Source of the DNA: JBFXJF01 sp050175155
GTDB lineage: Bacteria > Bacillota > Bacilli > Tepidibacillales > Tepidibacillaceae
Direction of reading: 5' to 3'
DNA length: 64,000 nt
Assembly (NCBI GenBank): GCA_050175155.1
Contig: JBFXJF010000002.1
Location: 62,001-126,000 of the forward strand
Both the position numbers and the translations under genes were made by a program. Under the pieces are notes generated by a model. It had not been told where the DNA came from. It ran no database searches and was given only the letters and a program-made list of their open reading frames with translations. This document shows positions 44,503-54,329 of this stretch, one piece after another; the stretch's first letter is position 1; each line of letters begins with the position of its first letter.

Positions 44503-45534
44503 TTGAAGATTGAAATTGGGGAATCGCTACTTTTATCGTGGTTGCGACATATTAAGGAATGTCAACTTGTACAAACGAACTGGAAACCATCATCTAAGTG
44601 GGAGCTCAAGAATAGGGAACTTTTAGAAAAATTAATGCAAGATTCATCAAATTTATTTAAAGAAAAATATGGGTATGATCTATATAAGGGAAACAGTGGT
44701 ATTTCACAGATAATATCACAAGCAGAAATAGATGTAATAGGAATTTCGTTTGATGATGAGCATATACATGCTATTGATGTTGCTTTTCATGAAGCAGGGC
44801 TAAATTATGGTTCAAAGGATGAGACAGTAACAAGGGTAATAAAAAAATGTATTAGAACTGCTATGTGTATATACGGATATTATGGGTCTTCAAATGGAAC
44901 AATTATCTTTACCTCTCCAAAAATTAATCCTGCAGTAATTAATAGTATAGAGGCATGCACCGACGATATAGACTCTGTAATGAAAAATTTGGGTTTAAAT
45001 TATAAAGTAAGAATCATTGCAAACGAAGATTTTAGAGAAAAAGTTCTTGAGCCAGTCCTTAATGTGTTGGGTGACGTAGCTGATACTTCAGAGTTATTTA
45101 TGAGAAGTTTACAGATGTACAATCTTTTTGCGGAGAAAAAGTCTAAAACCGTAGAAGGAAGACAAAAAAGTACTGTAACAAGAAGGATTAGTCCGAAACT
45201 TGAGGAGATAGAATACAACGGAATAAATGGACTTGAAGAAATGAAAATCGGTGTTATTGTTAGAACAGTACTTCGAAAGATGCTTGAAAGTGGTGAAGTT
45301 TCCAAACAAGAAATAGAGCAGATGCAAACCAAGGAATACTCAAAGGAAACATTTGATATTCAATTCCCATTGCTTCAAAAAGCTAGCCTTACAAACGGTG
45401 AGAGCCCTAAAAGATATTATGGATTACCAGTTAAAATCAACGATGAAGACTATTTTTTATGTTCAGAGTGGTATGAAGTACCTGCAAACAATGACAGACC
45501 ATATTTGTTGAAGTGGTTGACATTACATAAATAA
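44503..45534 (+). CDS. Nuclease-like protein of unknown family
   Basis: 343 residues from TTG 44503 after GAGGGATG. Residues about 70-110 (SQAEIDVIGISFDDEHIHAI, DVAFHEAGLNYG) show an E..D...(D/E)xH arrangement like a PD-(D/E)XK core with the usual Lys replaced by His; this is a pattern judgement, not a family match. A long acidic/basic linker (about 200-245) and a C-terminal domain (YYGLPVKINDEDYFLCSEWY) follow. It sits between the type I system and an Mrr-like gene, so a role in DNA restriction or sensing is plausible. Confidence 0.55.
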   Translation: MKIEIGESLLLSWLRHIKECQLVQTNWKPSSKWELKNRELLEKLMQDSSNLFKEKYGYDLYKGNSGISQIISQAEIDVIGISFDDEHIHAIDVAFHEAGLNYGSKDETVTRVIKKCIRTAMCIYGYYGSSNGTIIFTSPKINPAVINSIEACTDDIDSVMKNLGLNYKVRIIANEDFREKVLEPVLNVLGDVADTSELFMRSLQMYNLFAEKKSKTVEGRQKSTVTRRISPKLEEIEYNGINGLEEMKIGVIVRTVLRKMLESGEVSKQEIEQMQTKEYSKETFDIQFPLLQKASLTNGESPKRYYGLPVKINDEDYFLCSEWYEVPANNDRPYLLKWLTLHK

Positions 45535-45603
45535 GTTAAAACAAGATGTAATTTTGTTTACTGAAAGAAATTTTTGGTGATTTTTTAAGGGAGAAGGGTT
45601 AAT

Positions 45604-46626
45604 ATGAGTATTTGGTTATTTAGAGCAGGAAGAAATGGAGAATATGAAAATAAATATATAACTGATAATAGGGTTTATTTGACATGGGATAATTTAGATT
45701 TTGATTTGAAAACGATAGAATCCAAAGAAAAATTATATAAGATTTTAATTAATCATTATGACTTAGATAAGGAAAAAACAGCCATAAATTGGGCTTCTCA
45801 AATTTGGCCAATTGCACATCGAATGCAGAAAGGTGATTGGGTTGTGCTTCCATCAAAGTTTAACAGAACAATTCATTTTGGCGAGATTATTGGGGAATAT
45901 ACATTTGATAAATCTTTAGGAAGTCCATACTATCATTATAGAGATGTTAAATGGTTTGCTATGGATGTATCTAGGGATCGTTTTGATCAAGATATTTTGT
46001 ATTCTTTAGGTGCGTTTATGACAGTCTGTAGAATAAATAAAAATAATGCTGAGACCAGGATTAAAGAAATGTATAAAAATAATTGGAATATTTTAAAAGG
46101 TAAAACCGTTCCGGAGTTAGTAGATGAAAATGATGATACAATTTCGGTTGATTTAAATGAGTATATTTTTGATCGAATTTCCAATAGGATTATTCAAAAA
46201 TTTAAAGGGTACAAAATGGAAGAGTTAATTGAGGAAATATTAAAAGCAAAAGGATTTACTACATTTAGAAGTCCAGAAGGTGCGGATTTTGGTGTAGATT
46301 TGTTAGCTTCAGCTGGCACTTTGGGGTTTGGTTCTCCAAAGATATGTGTCCAAGTAAAAACTAGTGATAGTCCAATAGATAGACCGACATTAGATCAACT
46401 TGTTGGAACAATGAGCAATTTTAATGCTGACTATGGTTTACTTATTTCATGGAGTGGTTTTAAAACTACTGTAATTAAAGAGATTCCAAAACAGTTTTTC
46501 AAAGTTCGATTATGGGATTCACAGAAGATAATTGAAGAAATATTTGATAATTATGAAAATCTTAGTGATAAAATAAAGGTAGAAATTCCTCTAAAGCGAG
46601 TTTGGATGCTTAATGAAGATGAATAA
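45604..46626 (+). CDS. Mrr-like restriction endonuclease
   Basis: 340 residues. The C-terminal domain is an Mrr/PD-(D/E)XK nuclease: MEELIEEILKAKGF, then GADFGVDLLA and CVQVKTSDSP (catalytic Asp and QxK), then YGLLISWSGF. The N-terminal 170 residues form an EVE/PUA-like domain (WLFRAGRNGEYE, KGDWVVLPSK, IHFGEI), which in related type IV enzymes recognises modified bases. The likely role is cutting modified foreign DNA; target not known. Terminator behind it. Confidence 0.85.
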   Translation: MSIWLFRAGRNGEYENKYITDNRVYLTWDNLDFDLKTIESKEKLYKILINHYDLDKEKTAINWASQIWPIAHRMQKGDWVVLPSKFNRTIHFGEIIGEYTFDKSLGSPYYHYRDVKWFAMDVSRDRFDQDILYSLGAFMTVCRINKNNAETRIKEMYKNNWNILKGKTVPELVDENDDTISVDLNEYIFDRISNRIIQKFKGYKMEELIEEILKAKGFTTFRSPEGADFGVDLLASAGTLGFGSPKICVQVKTSDSPIDRPTLDQLVGTMSNFNADYGLLISWSGFKTTVIKEIPKQFFKVRLWDSQKIIEEIFDNYENLSDKIKVEIPLKRVWMLNEDE

Positions 46627-46707
46627 GATATGCTAATCAAATAGATTGTATTTCTGGATAGATAAAAAAAATAGAGAAAGTTAAACAAACTAAAAGCTAA
46701 TATACTA

Positions 46708-46738
46708 CTGATACTGCAATTTGCAGTATCAGTTTTTA
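46708..46738 (+). terminator. Terminator after the Mrr-like gene
   Basis: CTGATACTGCAA pairs with TTGCAGTATCAG and is followed by TTTTT. Confidence 0.92.
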
Positions 46739-46834
46739 ATAACTCTCTTGTCAGATAATCGAAAATAATTATACTAAACGACACATAATTATGAATAAAT
46801 GATATTATTAGATAATAAAACTACAATAAAATAA

Positions 46835-46863
46835 TTGACATTTATTTCAATTAATATTATTAT
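46835..46863 (+). promoter_or_regulatory. Promoter of the NgoPII-type restriction-modification pair
   Basis: TTGACA at 46835-46840, a 17-base spacer, and TATTAT at 46858-46863. Confidence 0.65.
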
Positions 46864-46898
46864 AAAAATAGAACAAATGTTCGCAGGGAGTGAGTTAA

Positions 46899-47753
46899 TT
46901 GGATATAAGTATTTTATCGGCCATGATAAATATTGCAAATAACCCTATTCATAGTTTGCAGTATATCTACATAAGTAAAAACCGTGCAAACAGTATGGGA
47001 GAAGCTTTAGAAATGTACATAAAAGATATTTTCGCTAACACAATTAATGAAACTTCTGAAATAAAGAGGAATCAAAGATATAATCAAGTTTTTTCTTATC
47101 TAGGGAATCAAAATAATCCACCAGATATAATTATTAGTAATGGAGATGCTATTGAGGTAAAAAAGATAGAATCTAAGAATTCAGGTATAGCCTTAAATAG
47201 TTCTTATCCAAAAGCGATGTTATATTCAGATAGTCAAATGATTACTGAGGCATGTAGAACTTGTGAGAACTGGACAGAGAAAGATATAATCTATGCAGTT
47301 GGTGTTGTAAACGATAATCAACTAAAATCATTATGTTTTATATATGGTATAGATTATGCGGCAAGTTCAAATATTTATGAACGTATTAAAAATGCTATAA
47401 GTACAGGCATATTGTCTATACCAGATATTGAGTTTTCAGAAACCAATGAACTAGGAAGAGTTAATAGGGTTGATCCTTTAGGGGTTACATATTTAAGAAT
47501 TAGGGGAATGTGGCATATTCAGAATCCAATGAAAACATTTTCTTACATATATAATGAAAACCAAAATAGTAGTTTTAATTTTATGGCAATTATTAATGAC
47601 AATAAATATAAATCATTTGGAATCGAAAGTAGAAAAAAATTCGAGGATGAATTAAAGAAAAATAATAATTTCAACATGGTAGATGTAAAAATTAAGGAAC
47701 CTGATAATCCATCAATTTTAAGAGGAGCAAAACTAATAACGTTTTCAGTATAG
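46899..47753 (+). CDS. NgoPII-family type II restriction endonuclease
   Basis: 284 residues, TTG start at 46899 after GGGAGTG. The order NRANSMGEALEMYIKD, VFSYLGNQNNPPD, GDAIEVKKIESK, LNSSYPKAMLYSD, KDIIYAVGVV and LGRVNRVDPLGVTYLRIRGMW matches NgoPII, an enzyme known to cut GGCC. PPD and EVKK provide the catalytic Asp, Glu and Lys. The gene precedes a C5-cytosine methyltransferase by 10 bases. GGCC specificity is inferred from the family. Confidence 0.9.
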   Translation: MDISILSAMINIANNPIHSLQYIYISKNRANSMGEALEMYIKDIFANTINETSEIKRNQRYNQVFSYLGNQNNPPDIIISNGDAIEVKKIESKNSGIALNSSYPKAMLYSDSQMITEACRTCENWTEKDIIYAVGVVNDNQLKSLCFIYGIDYAASSNIYERIKNAISTGILSIPDIEFSETNELGRVNRVDPLGVTYLRIRGMWHIQNPMKTFSYIYNENQNSSFNFMAIINDNKYKSFGIESRKKFEDELKKNNNFNMVDVKIKEPDNPSILRGAKLITFSV

Positions 47754-47763
47754 GGGGATAATT

Positions 47764-48774
47764 ATGAGATTAGTAAGTCTTTTTGCAGGTGCAGGAGGAA
47801 TGGATTTAGGGTTTGAAAAAGCAGGCTTTAACGTAATATGGGCTAATGAATATGATAGTACTATCTGGGAGACCTATAAAAAAAATCACTCAGCTTTTCT
47901 AGATGAAAGAGATATTAGAGAGATTAAATCTTCAGAAATACCTGATTGTGATGGTATTATTGGCGGTCCACCGTGCCAAAGTTGGAGCGAAGCAGGGGCA
48001 CTAAGGGGTATTAATGACGATAGAGGAAAACTATTCTATGAGTTTATTAGAATACTAAAAGAGAAAAAACCTAAGTTCTTCATTGCCGAAAATGTATCTG
48101 GAATGTTAGCAGATATTCATAAATCAGCTGTTGAAAATATTATTAATATGTTTAATGAAGCTGGGTATGATGTATCTATTAAGCTTTTGAATGCAGTTGA
48201 CTATGGACTTGCACAGGAGAGAAAAAGGGTTTTTTATATAGGATTTAGAAGAGATTTGAAAATAAAATTTGAATTTCCATTACCGATAGATGAAAGATTA
48301 TCGCTAAAGGATATAATTTGGGATCTAAAGGATAATGCAATACCAGCATTAGAGAGGAATAAAACTAATGGGGATAATTGTGTTGTTAAAAATCATGAAT
48401 ATATGATTGGCAACTTTTCAACCATATATATGTCTAGAAATAGAGTTCGCTCATGGGACGAGCCTTCGTTTACAATACAAGCTGGAGGAAGACATGCCCC
48501 AATTCATCCACAAGCGCCGAAAATGATATTTGTGGAAAAAGACAAAAGGATATTTGTTCCTGGCAAGGAAGATTTATATAGAAGATTAAGTGTTAGAGAA
48601 TGTGCAAGAATACAGTCATTTCCTGATAATTTCGATTTTTTTTACACTGACGTTGCAAATGGATATAAAATGATTGGCAACGCCGTCCCTGTTGAGTTAG
48701 CATATAATGTTGCTAAAGCTGTTAGAGATTCCATTGCGGAAATAGAAAATAATTATAGGGAAGAAGCTTCTTAA
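47764..48774 (+). CDS. DNA cytosine-5 methyltransferase, partner of the NgoPII-type enzyme
   Basis: 336 residues with all main C5-methyltransferase motifs: LFAGAGGMDLG (SAM), GGPPCQSWS with catalytic C71, AENV, QERKRVFYIG, and SVRECARIQSFPDNF. It should methylate the second or first C of the site cut by the endonuclease encoded just upstream, protecting host DNA. AGGGGGA before ATG 47764. Confidence 0.95.
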   Translation: MRLVSLFAGAGGMDLGFEKAGFNVIWANEYDSTIWETYKKNHSAFLDERDIREIKSSEIPDCDGIIGGPPCQSWSEAGALRGINDDRGKLFYEFIRILKEKKPKFFIAENVSGMLADIHKSAVENIINMFNEAGYDVSIKLLNAVDYGLAQERKRVFYIGFRRDLKIKFEFPLPIDERLSLKDIIWDLKDNAIPALERNKTNGDNCVVKNHEYMIGNFSTIYMSRNRVRSWDEPSFTIQAGGRHAPIHPQAPKMIFVEKDKRIFVPGKEDLYRRLSVRECARIQSFPDNFDFFYTDVANGYKMIGNAVPVELAYNVAKAVRDSIAEIENNYREEAS

Positions 48775-48936
48775 ATTATCTTATATAAAAGATAGTGAAA
48801 CGAATACATTTTAATTGGGAGATAACTATAAATTTTAATTTGACTTATAGTTTTCTTTAATAGTATTATGGTTCTATAATGAACAGTTGAAAAACGAACA
48901 ATAAAATAACTAAAAATAGAGGGATCGAATTATAGT

Positions 48937-49395
48937 ATGACTAGTAATCTTGAAATTCTGTTGGATGGTCAGCAATTCAAAAAAATATACGAAATAAAAT
49001 ATGATCAGATCTTAAGAAGTTATGGACTAACAAAGCTTGAAATAGAAATTCTACTATTCTTAGAAAGTAGTAAACCGTCCGATACGGCAAGAGATATAGT
49101 GGGTTCGCGTTTATTTGCAAAGTCTCATGTTTCAAAAGCAATAACATCCTTAATAGATGATGGATATGTGTTGGGGAATCCAGATGAACATGATAGAAGA
49201 TGCATCCATTTGAAATTATCTGATAATGCTAAACAGATTGTTAAAGAAGCAAAAGAAATACGAGACAATATAACGGGTATTCTCTTTGAAGGGGTATCCT
49301 TGGAAGAAAAAAAAATAATGGAAATTGTAGCAAGAAAAATTGCTAATAATATAAAAATAACATTGAAGCATAGTGAGGAAAGAGCTAATGAGTAG
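48937..49395 (+). CDS. MarR-family transcriptional regulator
   Basis: 152 residues. Winged helix-turn-helix with SRLFAKSHVSKAITSLIDDGYV as recognition region and the wing D-R signature (DEHDRRCIHLKLSD). It is 28 bases before the citrate synthase gene and ends inside its leader, so it may control that gene or itself. Effector unknown. GAGGGA before ATG 48937. Confidence 0.88.
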   Translation: MTSNLEILLDGQQFKKIYEIKYDQILRSYGLTKLEIEILLFLESSKPSDTARDIVGSRLFAKSHVSKAITSLIDDGYVLGNPDEHDRRCIHLKLSDNAKQIVKEAKEIRDNITGILFEGVSLEEKKIMEIVARKIANNIKITLKHSEERANE

Positions 49396-49423
49396 TGAGA
49401 AAAGTTTGAATTGGAGGAAATAC

Positions 49424-50794
49424 ATGCAGGATAATAAAAAGAAGATTATTGGAAACTATACAGATAAGTATAGTAAAATCTGTACTGAAACAAGTGTAAT
49501 TGATGTAAATCTATATGATGTGTATGGAGTAAAGCGTGGACTTAGAGATAAAAATGGTAGGGGAGTAGTTTCAGGGCTTACTAATATTTCTTTAGTTGAA
49601 GCCTATCAAGAGGTAGATGGAGAGAGAATACCTTGTGAGGGAAAACTTTTGTATCGCGGATATAATATTTTTGATCTGGTAAAGGGGTCAATTGATAATA
49701 AGCGATATGGATTTGAAGAAATGGCCTATCTGCTTTTATTTAGTTCACTTCCAAATGAAGAACAGCTGCTAGAGTTCAAAAATATATTGTCCAACAGCAG
49801 GTCCTTGCCGAAAAATTTCGTAAGAGATGTAATTATGAAAGCACCAAGCAAAGACATTATGAATTCATTAACGAAAAGTATTCTTACTCTGGCTTCTTAC
49901 GATAAGAAAATGGATGATTTATCATTGAATAATGTATTAAAACAATGTCTTGAGCTTATTAGTATTTTTCCGATGTTATCAGTATATGGTTATCAGGCAT
50001 ATAATCATTATGAACGTGGTAATAGCTTCTATATTCATAAACCAGACGATAACCTTTCTGTAGCAGAAAATATATTAAGAATGTTAAGACCAGATAAGCA
50101 GTATACAGAGTTTGAAGCTAGAGTGCTTGATGTAGCATTAGTGCTTCACATGGAGCATGGCGGAGGGAATAATTCAACTTTTACAACAAGGGTTGTTTCA
50201 TCATCTGGGTCTGATACCTACTCAGTCATTGCTGCAGCACTATCTTCTTTAAAAGGACCCAAACATGGTGGAGCCAACATTAAGGTAGTAGAGATGATGA
50301 CAGATATAAAATCCAATGTTTCAGATATTAAGGATGAAGAAGAGGTAAAAAACTATCTATCCAAAATTTTAAATAAGGAAGTATTTGATCAAAGGGGTTT
50401 AATATACGGAATGGGACATGCCATATATTCCATCTCTGATCCAAGGGAAAAGGTATTTAGAGGATTTGTAGAAAAGTTAGCTGAGGAAAAAGATAGAAGA
50501 TCAGATTTTGAGTTGTATTCAATGATAGAGAGACTTGCTCCTGAGGTAATAGCAAGGGAACGGAAGATTTATAAGGGAGTTAGTGCTAACGTAGACTTTT
50601 ATAGCGGATTTGTTTACAGTATGCTAGACATTCCATTAGAACTATATACTTCTATCTTTGCTATGGCGAGGATTGTTGGGTGGAGTGCTCATCGTATAGA
50701 GGAACTTATTAATGTAGATAAAATAATAAGACCGGCATATGAAAGCCTTGTGAAAGAAAAGAATTATTTAGAGATGGACGAACGAATCTATTAA
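49424..50794 (+). CDS. Citrate synthase family protein
   Basis: 456 residues. It condenses acetyl-CoA with oxaloacetate (or propionyl-CoA in 2-methylcitrate synthases). The three catalytic regions are present: LHMEHGGGNNSTF, GPKHGGANIKV and GMGHAIYSISDPR. GGAGG at 49413-49417 points to ATG 49424; the in-frame ATG at 49373 lies inside the MarR gene and lacks a site. The sequence is longer than the usual 370-430 residues through an N-terminal extension. A strong terminator follows. Confidence 0.92.
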   Translation: MQDNKKKIIGNYTDKYSKICTETSVIDVNLYDVYGVKRGLRDKNGRGVVSGLTNISLVEAYQEVDGERIPCEGKLLYRGYNIFDLVKGSIDNKRYGFEEMAYLLLFSSLPNEEQLLEFKNILSNSRSLPKNFVRDVIMKAPSKDIMNSLTKSILTLASYDKKMDDLSLNNVLKQCLELISIFPMLSVYGYQAYNHYERGNSFYIHKPDDNLSVAENILRMLRPDKQYTEFEARVLDVALVLHMEHGGGNNSTFTTRVVSSSGSDTYSVIAAALSSLKGPKHGGANIKVVEMMTDIKSNVSDIKDEEEVKNYLSKILNKEVFDQRGLIYGMGHAIYSISDPREKVFRGFVEKLAEEKDRRSDFELYSMIERLAPEVIARERKIYKGVSANVDFYSGFVYSMLDIPLELYTSIFAMARIVGWSAHRIEELINVDKIIRPAYESLVKEKNYLEMDERIY

Positions 50795-50801
50795 TAGTGG
50801 G

Positions 50802-50832
50802 AACCCCTGCAGAATATATGCAGGGGTTTTAT
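50802..50832 (+). terminator. Terminator after citrate synthase
   Basis: AACCCCTGCA pairs with TGCAGGGGTT and is followed by TTT. Confidence 0.9.
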
Positions 50833-50937
50833 ATTTGAAATATGATATAATAATTTCGAAAATACATACTGCGAGAATAATCTTGATGGGGTCTAATAAA
50901 TTAAAATGATAGAAATATAATTTAAGGAGTGTGTTAA

Positions 50938-52422
50938 ATGTTTACTGGGGATAAAATTTGGATTGGAAAAAGTGATATAGCCGTTAATCTTTTACCAAGG
51001 ATGGCTAATCGACATGGTCTAATTGCTGGAGCAACAGGTACTGGTAAAACGGTAACTCTTAAAGTGCTGGCAGAATCTTTTAGTGATATGGGGGTTCCTG
51101 TATTTCTTGCAGATATTAAGGGAGATTTAGCGGGTCTTGCAGTTAAGGGGACTGAGAATCCTAAAGTTGAGGAAAGGGTTACTCGGATGAGTGTTGAGGG
51201 TTTTGACTATAAAGCTTATCCTGTTCGGTTTTGGGATTTGTTTGGGGAAGCCGGACATCCTGTTCGAACTACAGTTTCGGAGATGGGATCGTTGCTTCTT
51301 GCAAGACTTTTAGGGTTAAATGAGACACAAACGGGCGTTTTAAATATTGTATTTAGGGTAGCTGACGATCGGGGAATGCTATTACTAGATTTGAAGGATC
51401 TTCGTTCTATGCTTCAATATGTGGGGGACAACGCTAAAGAATTCACATTAGATTACGGCAACATTTCTTCTCAAAGCGTTGGTTCAATCTTAAGGAATTT
51501 AATTTCGTTGGAGGATCAAGGGGGTACTTATTTTTTTGGTGAACCAGCCCTTGATATTCACGACTGGATACAAACTGACGATAGTGGACGAGGATATATT
51601 AATGTGTTGGATAGTGTAAAACTTTTTCATGCTCCTGTACTCTACTCAACGTTTCTATTATGGTTGCTTTCTGAACTGTTTGAAACACTTCCAGAGATGG
51701 GTGACATGGATAAACCTAAAATGGTCTTTTTCTTTGATGAAGCTCATCTTCTTTTTGAAGATGCCCCAAAAGTATTGCTTCAAAAGATAGAGCAGGTTGT
51801 GAGACTGATTCGTTCAAAGGGGGTTGGTGTCTATTTTATAACACAAAGTCCTTCGGATTTACCACAGGATATTTTAGGACAATTAGGGAACCGTATACAG
51901 CACGCTTTGAGGGCGTATACTCCATCGGACCAAAAACAAGTGAAGGCTGCGGCTCAAACATTTCGTGCAAATCCTAAGTTCGATACTGAAACTGCAATCA
52001 CGGAATTGGCTACGGGAGAGGCACTTGTATCTTGCCTGGATGTTGACGGACGCCCAGGGATTGTTGAGAGGGCACTTATTTTACCGCCGCAAAGTATGTT
52101 TGGTACTATTGAGGATGAAGTGAGAAGAAGGATTATAAATAATTCTTCTATGAGTAGAAAATACGATCAAGAAATCGATAGGGAATCAGCATATGAATTG
52201 TTAAAGATTAAGGCACAACAGGATCAAAGGATTATGGAAAAAGAACAGCAGGAGATAGAAAAAGAAGAGGAAGAAGAAAAGAAGAACCGAGAAAAGAAAT
52301 CATCATCATCAAGAGCAAAGAAGTCTATGTTTGGAAAAGCAACTACCTCGGCTGTCAATACTATCGGCAGGGAAGTAGGTAGGTCATTAGTTCGAGGGTT
52401 ACTTGGTTCATTGAAAAGATAA
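50938..52422 (+). CDS. HerA-like/DUF853 ATPase
   Basis: 494 residues. Walker A AGATGTGKTVTL and Walker B MVFFFDEAHLLF in a HerA/FtsK-type motor fold, with an arginine-finger region GNRIQHALRAYTP. The C-terminal 70 residues are a Glu/Lys-rich coiled coil followed by a hydrophobic tail. The family (YjgR-like) is widespread; it probably acts on DNA or at the membrane, but no function is established. AAGGAG before ATG 50938. Confidence 0.85.
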   Translation: MFTGDKIWIGKSDIAVNLLPRMANRHGLIAGATGTGKTVTLKVLAESFSDMGVPVFLADIKGDLAGLAVKGTENPKVEERVTRMSVEGFDYKAYPVRFWDLFGEAGHPVRTTVSEMGSLLLARLLGLNETQTGVLNIVFRVADDRGMLLLDLKDLRSMLQYVGDNAKEFTLDYGNISSQSVGSILRNLISLEDQGGTYFFGEPALDIHDWIQTDDSGRGYINVLDSVKLFHAPVLYSTFLLWLLSELFETLPEMGDMDKPKMVFFFDEAHLLFEDAPKVLLQKIEQVVRLIRSKGVGVYFITQSPSDLPQDILGQLGNRIQHALRAYTPSDQKQVKAAAQTFRANPKFDTETAITELATGEALVSCLDVDGRPGIVERALILPPQSMFGTIEDEVRRRIINNSSMSRKYDQEIDRESAYELLKIKAQQDQRIMEKEQQEIEKEEEEEKKNREKKSSSSRAKKSMFGKATTSAVNTIGREVGRSLVRGLLGSLKR

Positions 52423-52441
52423 CAATAGAAATAGCAATAAT

Positions 52442-52490
52442 AAAAGCGTATGTGTTGGAGAGCTGAGTCCCTCCAATCATACGCTTTTTT
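52442..52490. terminator. Bidirectional terminator
   Basis: AAAAGCGTATG pairs with CATACGCTTTT, with an inner TTGGAG/CTCCAA stem. It serves the ATPase gene and the convergent GGDEF gene. Confidence 0.88.
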
Positions 52491-54000
52491 ATGCAAAAAC
52501 ATCTTTATTTCTACCAGTCTCTTTTGCTTTATATAATGCGATATCTGCTTTTCTCATAAGTTCTTTTATTGATAGTTCAGAGCAGTCTTCGCACATTACT
52601 ATTCCTGCACTAACTGAAACACTAAAAATTGTTTCTTCAAACTCAATTTTAGTATTGGAAATACTTGTAAGTAGGCGTTGAGACAAAGCTTGAACTTCCG
52701 CTCTATTTGTTTCTAGAAAAACTATGCCAAACTCTTCGCCGCCTATTCTCCCGAAAATATCGCCATTTCTAATTTCTTTTGAGACTATATTTGAAATTGT
52801 AATTAATGTTTTATCTCCTGCCTCATGGCCTAGCGTATCATTTACGTACTTGAAATGGTCTGCGTCAATTATCATTAAGGATATTGAACCTTTATATCTT
52901 TTTGATCTCTCAATCTCATAAGTTGCTAATTCAAGCCACTTTCTTCTATTCCAAATGCCCGTTAATTCATCTTTCTCTGCATATTCTTTCAGTTTTTCCA
53001 TTAGCTTATATTGTTCAGTTATTTTCTTAATATACCAAGCGTAGCCTAACTTATTTCTTTTTTTATCAAATACAGATATTCTTTTTATATGATAATATTG
53101 AACTCCATCACTGTCATTAATGCGTATAGCCTTGGACTTTGATGAGTCAAGAGTATGAAGACTTCCAAATTCAGAACTAAGTTGAAACAAGCTTTCCCCC
53201 AGCCAATTTTTTGGTGAATCGGGAAACACTTTTATAGCATAAGAATTATAATCTACGATTATATCGTAAAGATCGGTAATAATTATACCCTCATCCATAC
53301 TCTCAAATACTTTATCTCTAGCAATTGGTGATATATCCGAAAGCTTAACTCTAAAGATAGCATAGGCATAAATTGTTCCATTAATTGCAAATGCTACGGG
53401 ACCAATGTTAATATCCCAGGGAATAAATCCAAGAAGATATATAAAATAATATGAAACAATGCTAGTAGAACCGATTATCATTATAAGTGCTTGTCTTTTT
53501 AGAAGAAGTGAACTCCTTATATAATAGTGTATATACAACATTAAACTTAAAGTCAGACAAGAGAATAACCATATAGAATGGGCGATATAAAGGATGCTAT
53601 TACTTAACTCTGCTGTCGAGAGTAAGTCGTTTTGACTTATTGCTATATTGGCGAAAAAGGTAATCAGAAAGAATACTGATATTCCATAACTCAAAAAATA
53701 AAAAGACTTTTTTAAATATTTAACTTTGCCAGTAAATTCAAAGGAAAGCCACAAAGAAGTTGCAGCAATAAAGGATACTCCTAGGTATTCTATTCTTATC
53801 CAAAAAAAAGTCCAACTAGGGTCCCCTTGTATTATTTCAAAGGCATATCCGAAGGAATAAATCCCAGCAAAAAACATTAATATTCCTAGAGGTTTCGCAG
53901 AGTGGGATCTATAATGCAATAAAGATATTAGTCCAAGGGATAAGATAAGTATTGAAGAGGCTAAGCAAATAGCGCTGTATATCATGTTGTATTCAATCAA
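52489..54000 (-). CDS. 7TM-PAS-GGDEF diguanylate cyclase
   Basis: 503 residues. Seven hydrophobic segments (about 5-215) form a histidine-kinase-type 7TM sensor. Residues about 225-330 are a PAS domain. The C-terminal 165 residues are a GGDEF domain with GRIGGEEFGIVF (GGEEF variant, active in other proteins) and LTGIWNRRKW. It should make c-di-GMP in response to a membrane signal. The start is TTG 54000, since GGAGTGGAG lies just before it. Third c-di-GMP- or receiver-type signalling gene in this window. Confidence 0.88.
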   Translation of the reverse strand: MIEYNMIYSAICLASSILILSLGLISLLHYRSHSAKPLGILMFFAGIYSFGYAFEIIQGDPSWTFFWIRIEYLGVSFIAATSLWLSFEFTGKVKYLKKSFYFLSYGISVFFLITFFANIAISQNDLLSTAELSNSILYIAHSIWLFSCLTLSLMLYIHYYIRSSLLLKRQALIMIIGSTSIVSYYFIYLLGFIPWDINIGPVAFAINGTIYAYAIFRVKLSDISPIARDKVFESMDEGIIITDLYDIIVDYNSYAIKVFPDSPKNWLGESLFQLSSEFGSLHTLDSSKSKAIRINDSDGVQYYHIKRISVFDKKRNKLGYAWYIKKITEQYKLMEKLKEYAEKDELTGIWNRRKWLELATYEIERSKRYKGSISLMIIDADHFKYVNDTLGHEAGDKTLITISNIVSKEIRNGDIFGRIGGEEFGIVFLETNRAEVQALSQRLLTSISNTKIEFEETIFSVSVSAGIVMCEDCSELSIKELMRKADIALYKAKETGRNKDVFA

Positions 54001-54329
54001 GTATCTCCACTCCCTATTATTTGAAATATTAAATTTATCATTTTAGGTTAAGTATTAATAATACCATAGAGTTAAACCATTTGCTCAGCATAAATTTTTA
54101 CATATTGAAAGAATTTTTGTGGTTACTACATTTATGTAGTAACTATTTTATTTTAGTAGTTTTTGTAAAACTTTGATAAAAAATGCAAAATTATTAAAGG
54201 AAATTAGAAATAAATGTCTAAATATGTAAAGGAATAATTTAGCACAAATAACTAATTATTGAATGGAGGGGATATTAAGGAAAAAGATGGTGGTTGGGTT
54301 TTATATAAATTTATAAGGAGAGTGTTTAA
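54001..54329. other. Divergent intergenic region with a perfect palindrome
   Basis: Between the minus-strand GGDEF gene and the short SSB gene. It contains the palindrome GTTACTACATTTATGTAGTAAC at 54122-54143 (10-bp arms), either an operator or a weak hairpin. Nothing else recognised. Confidence 0.5.
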
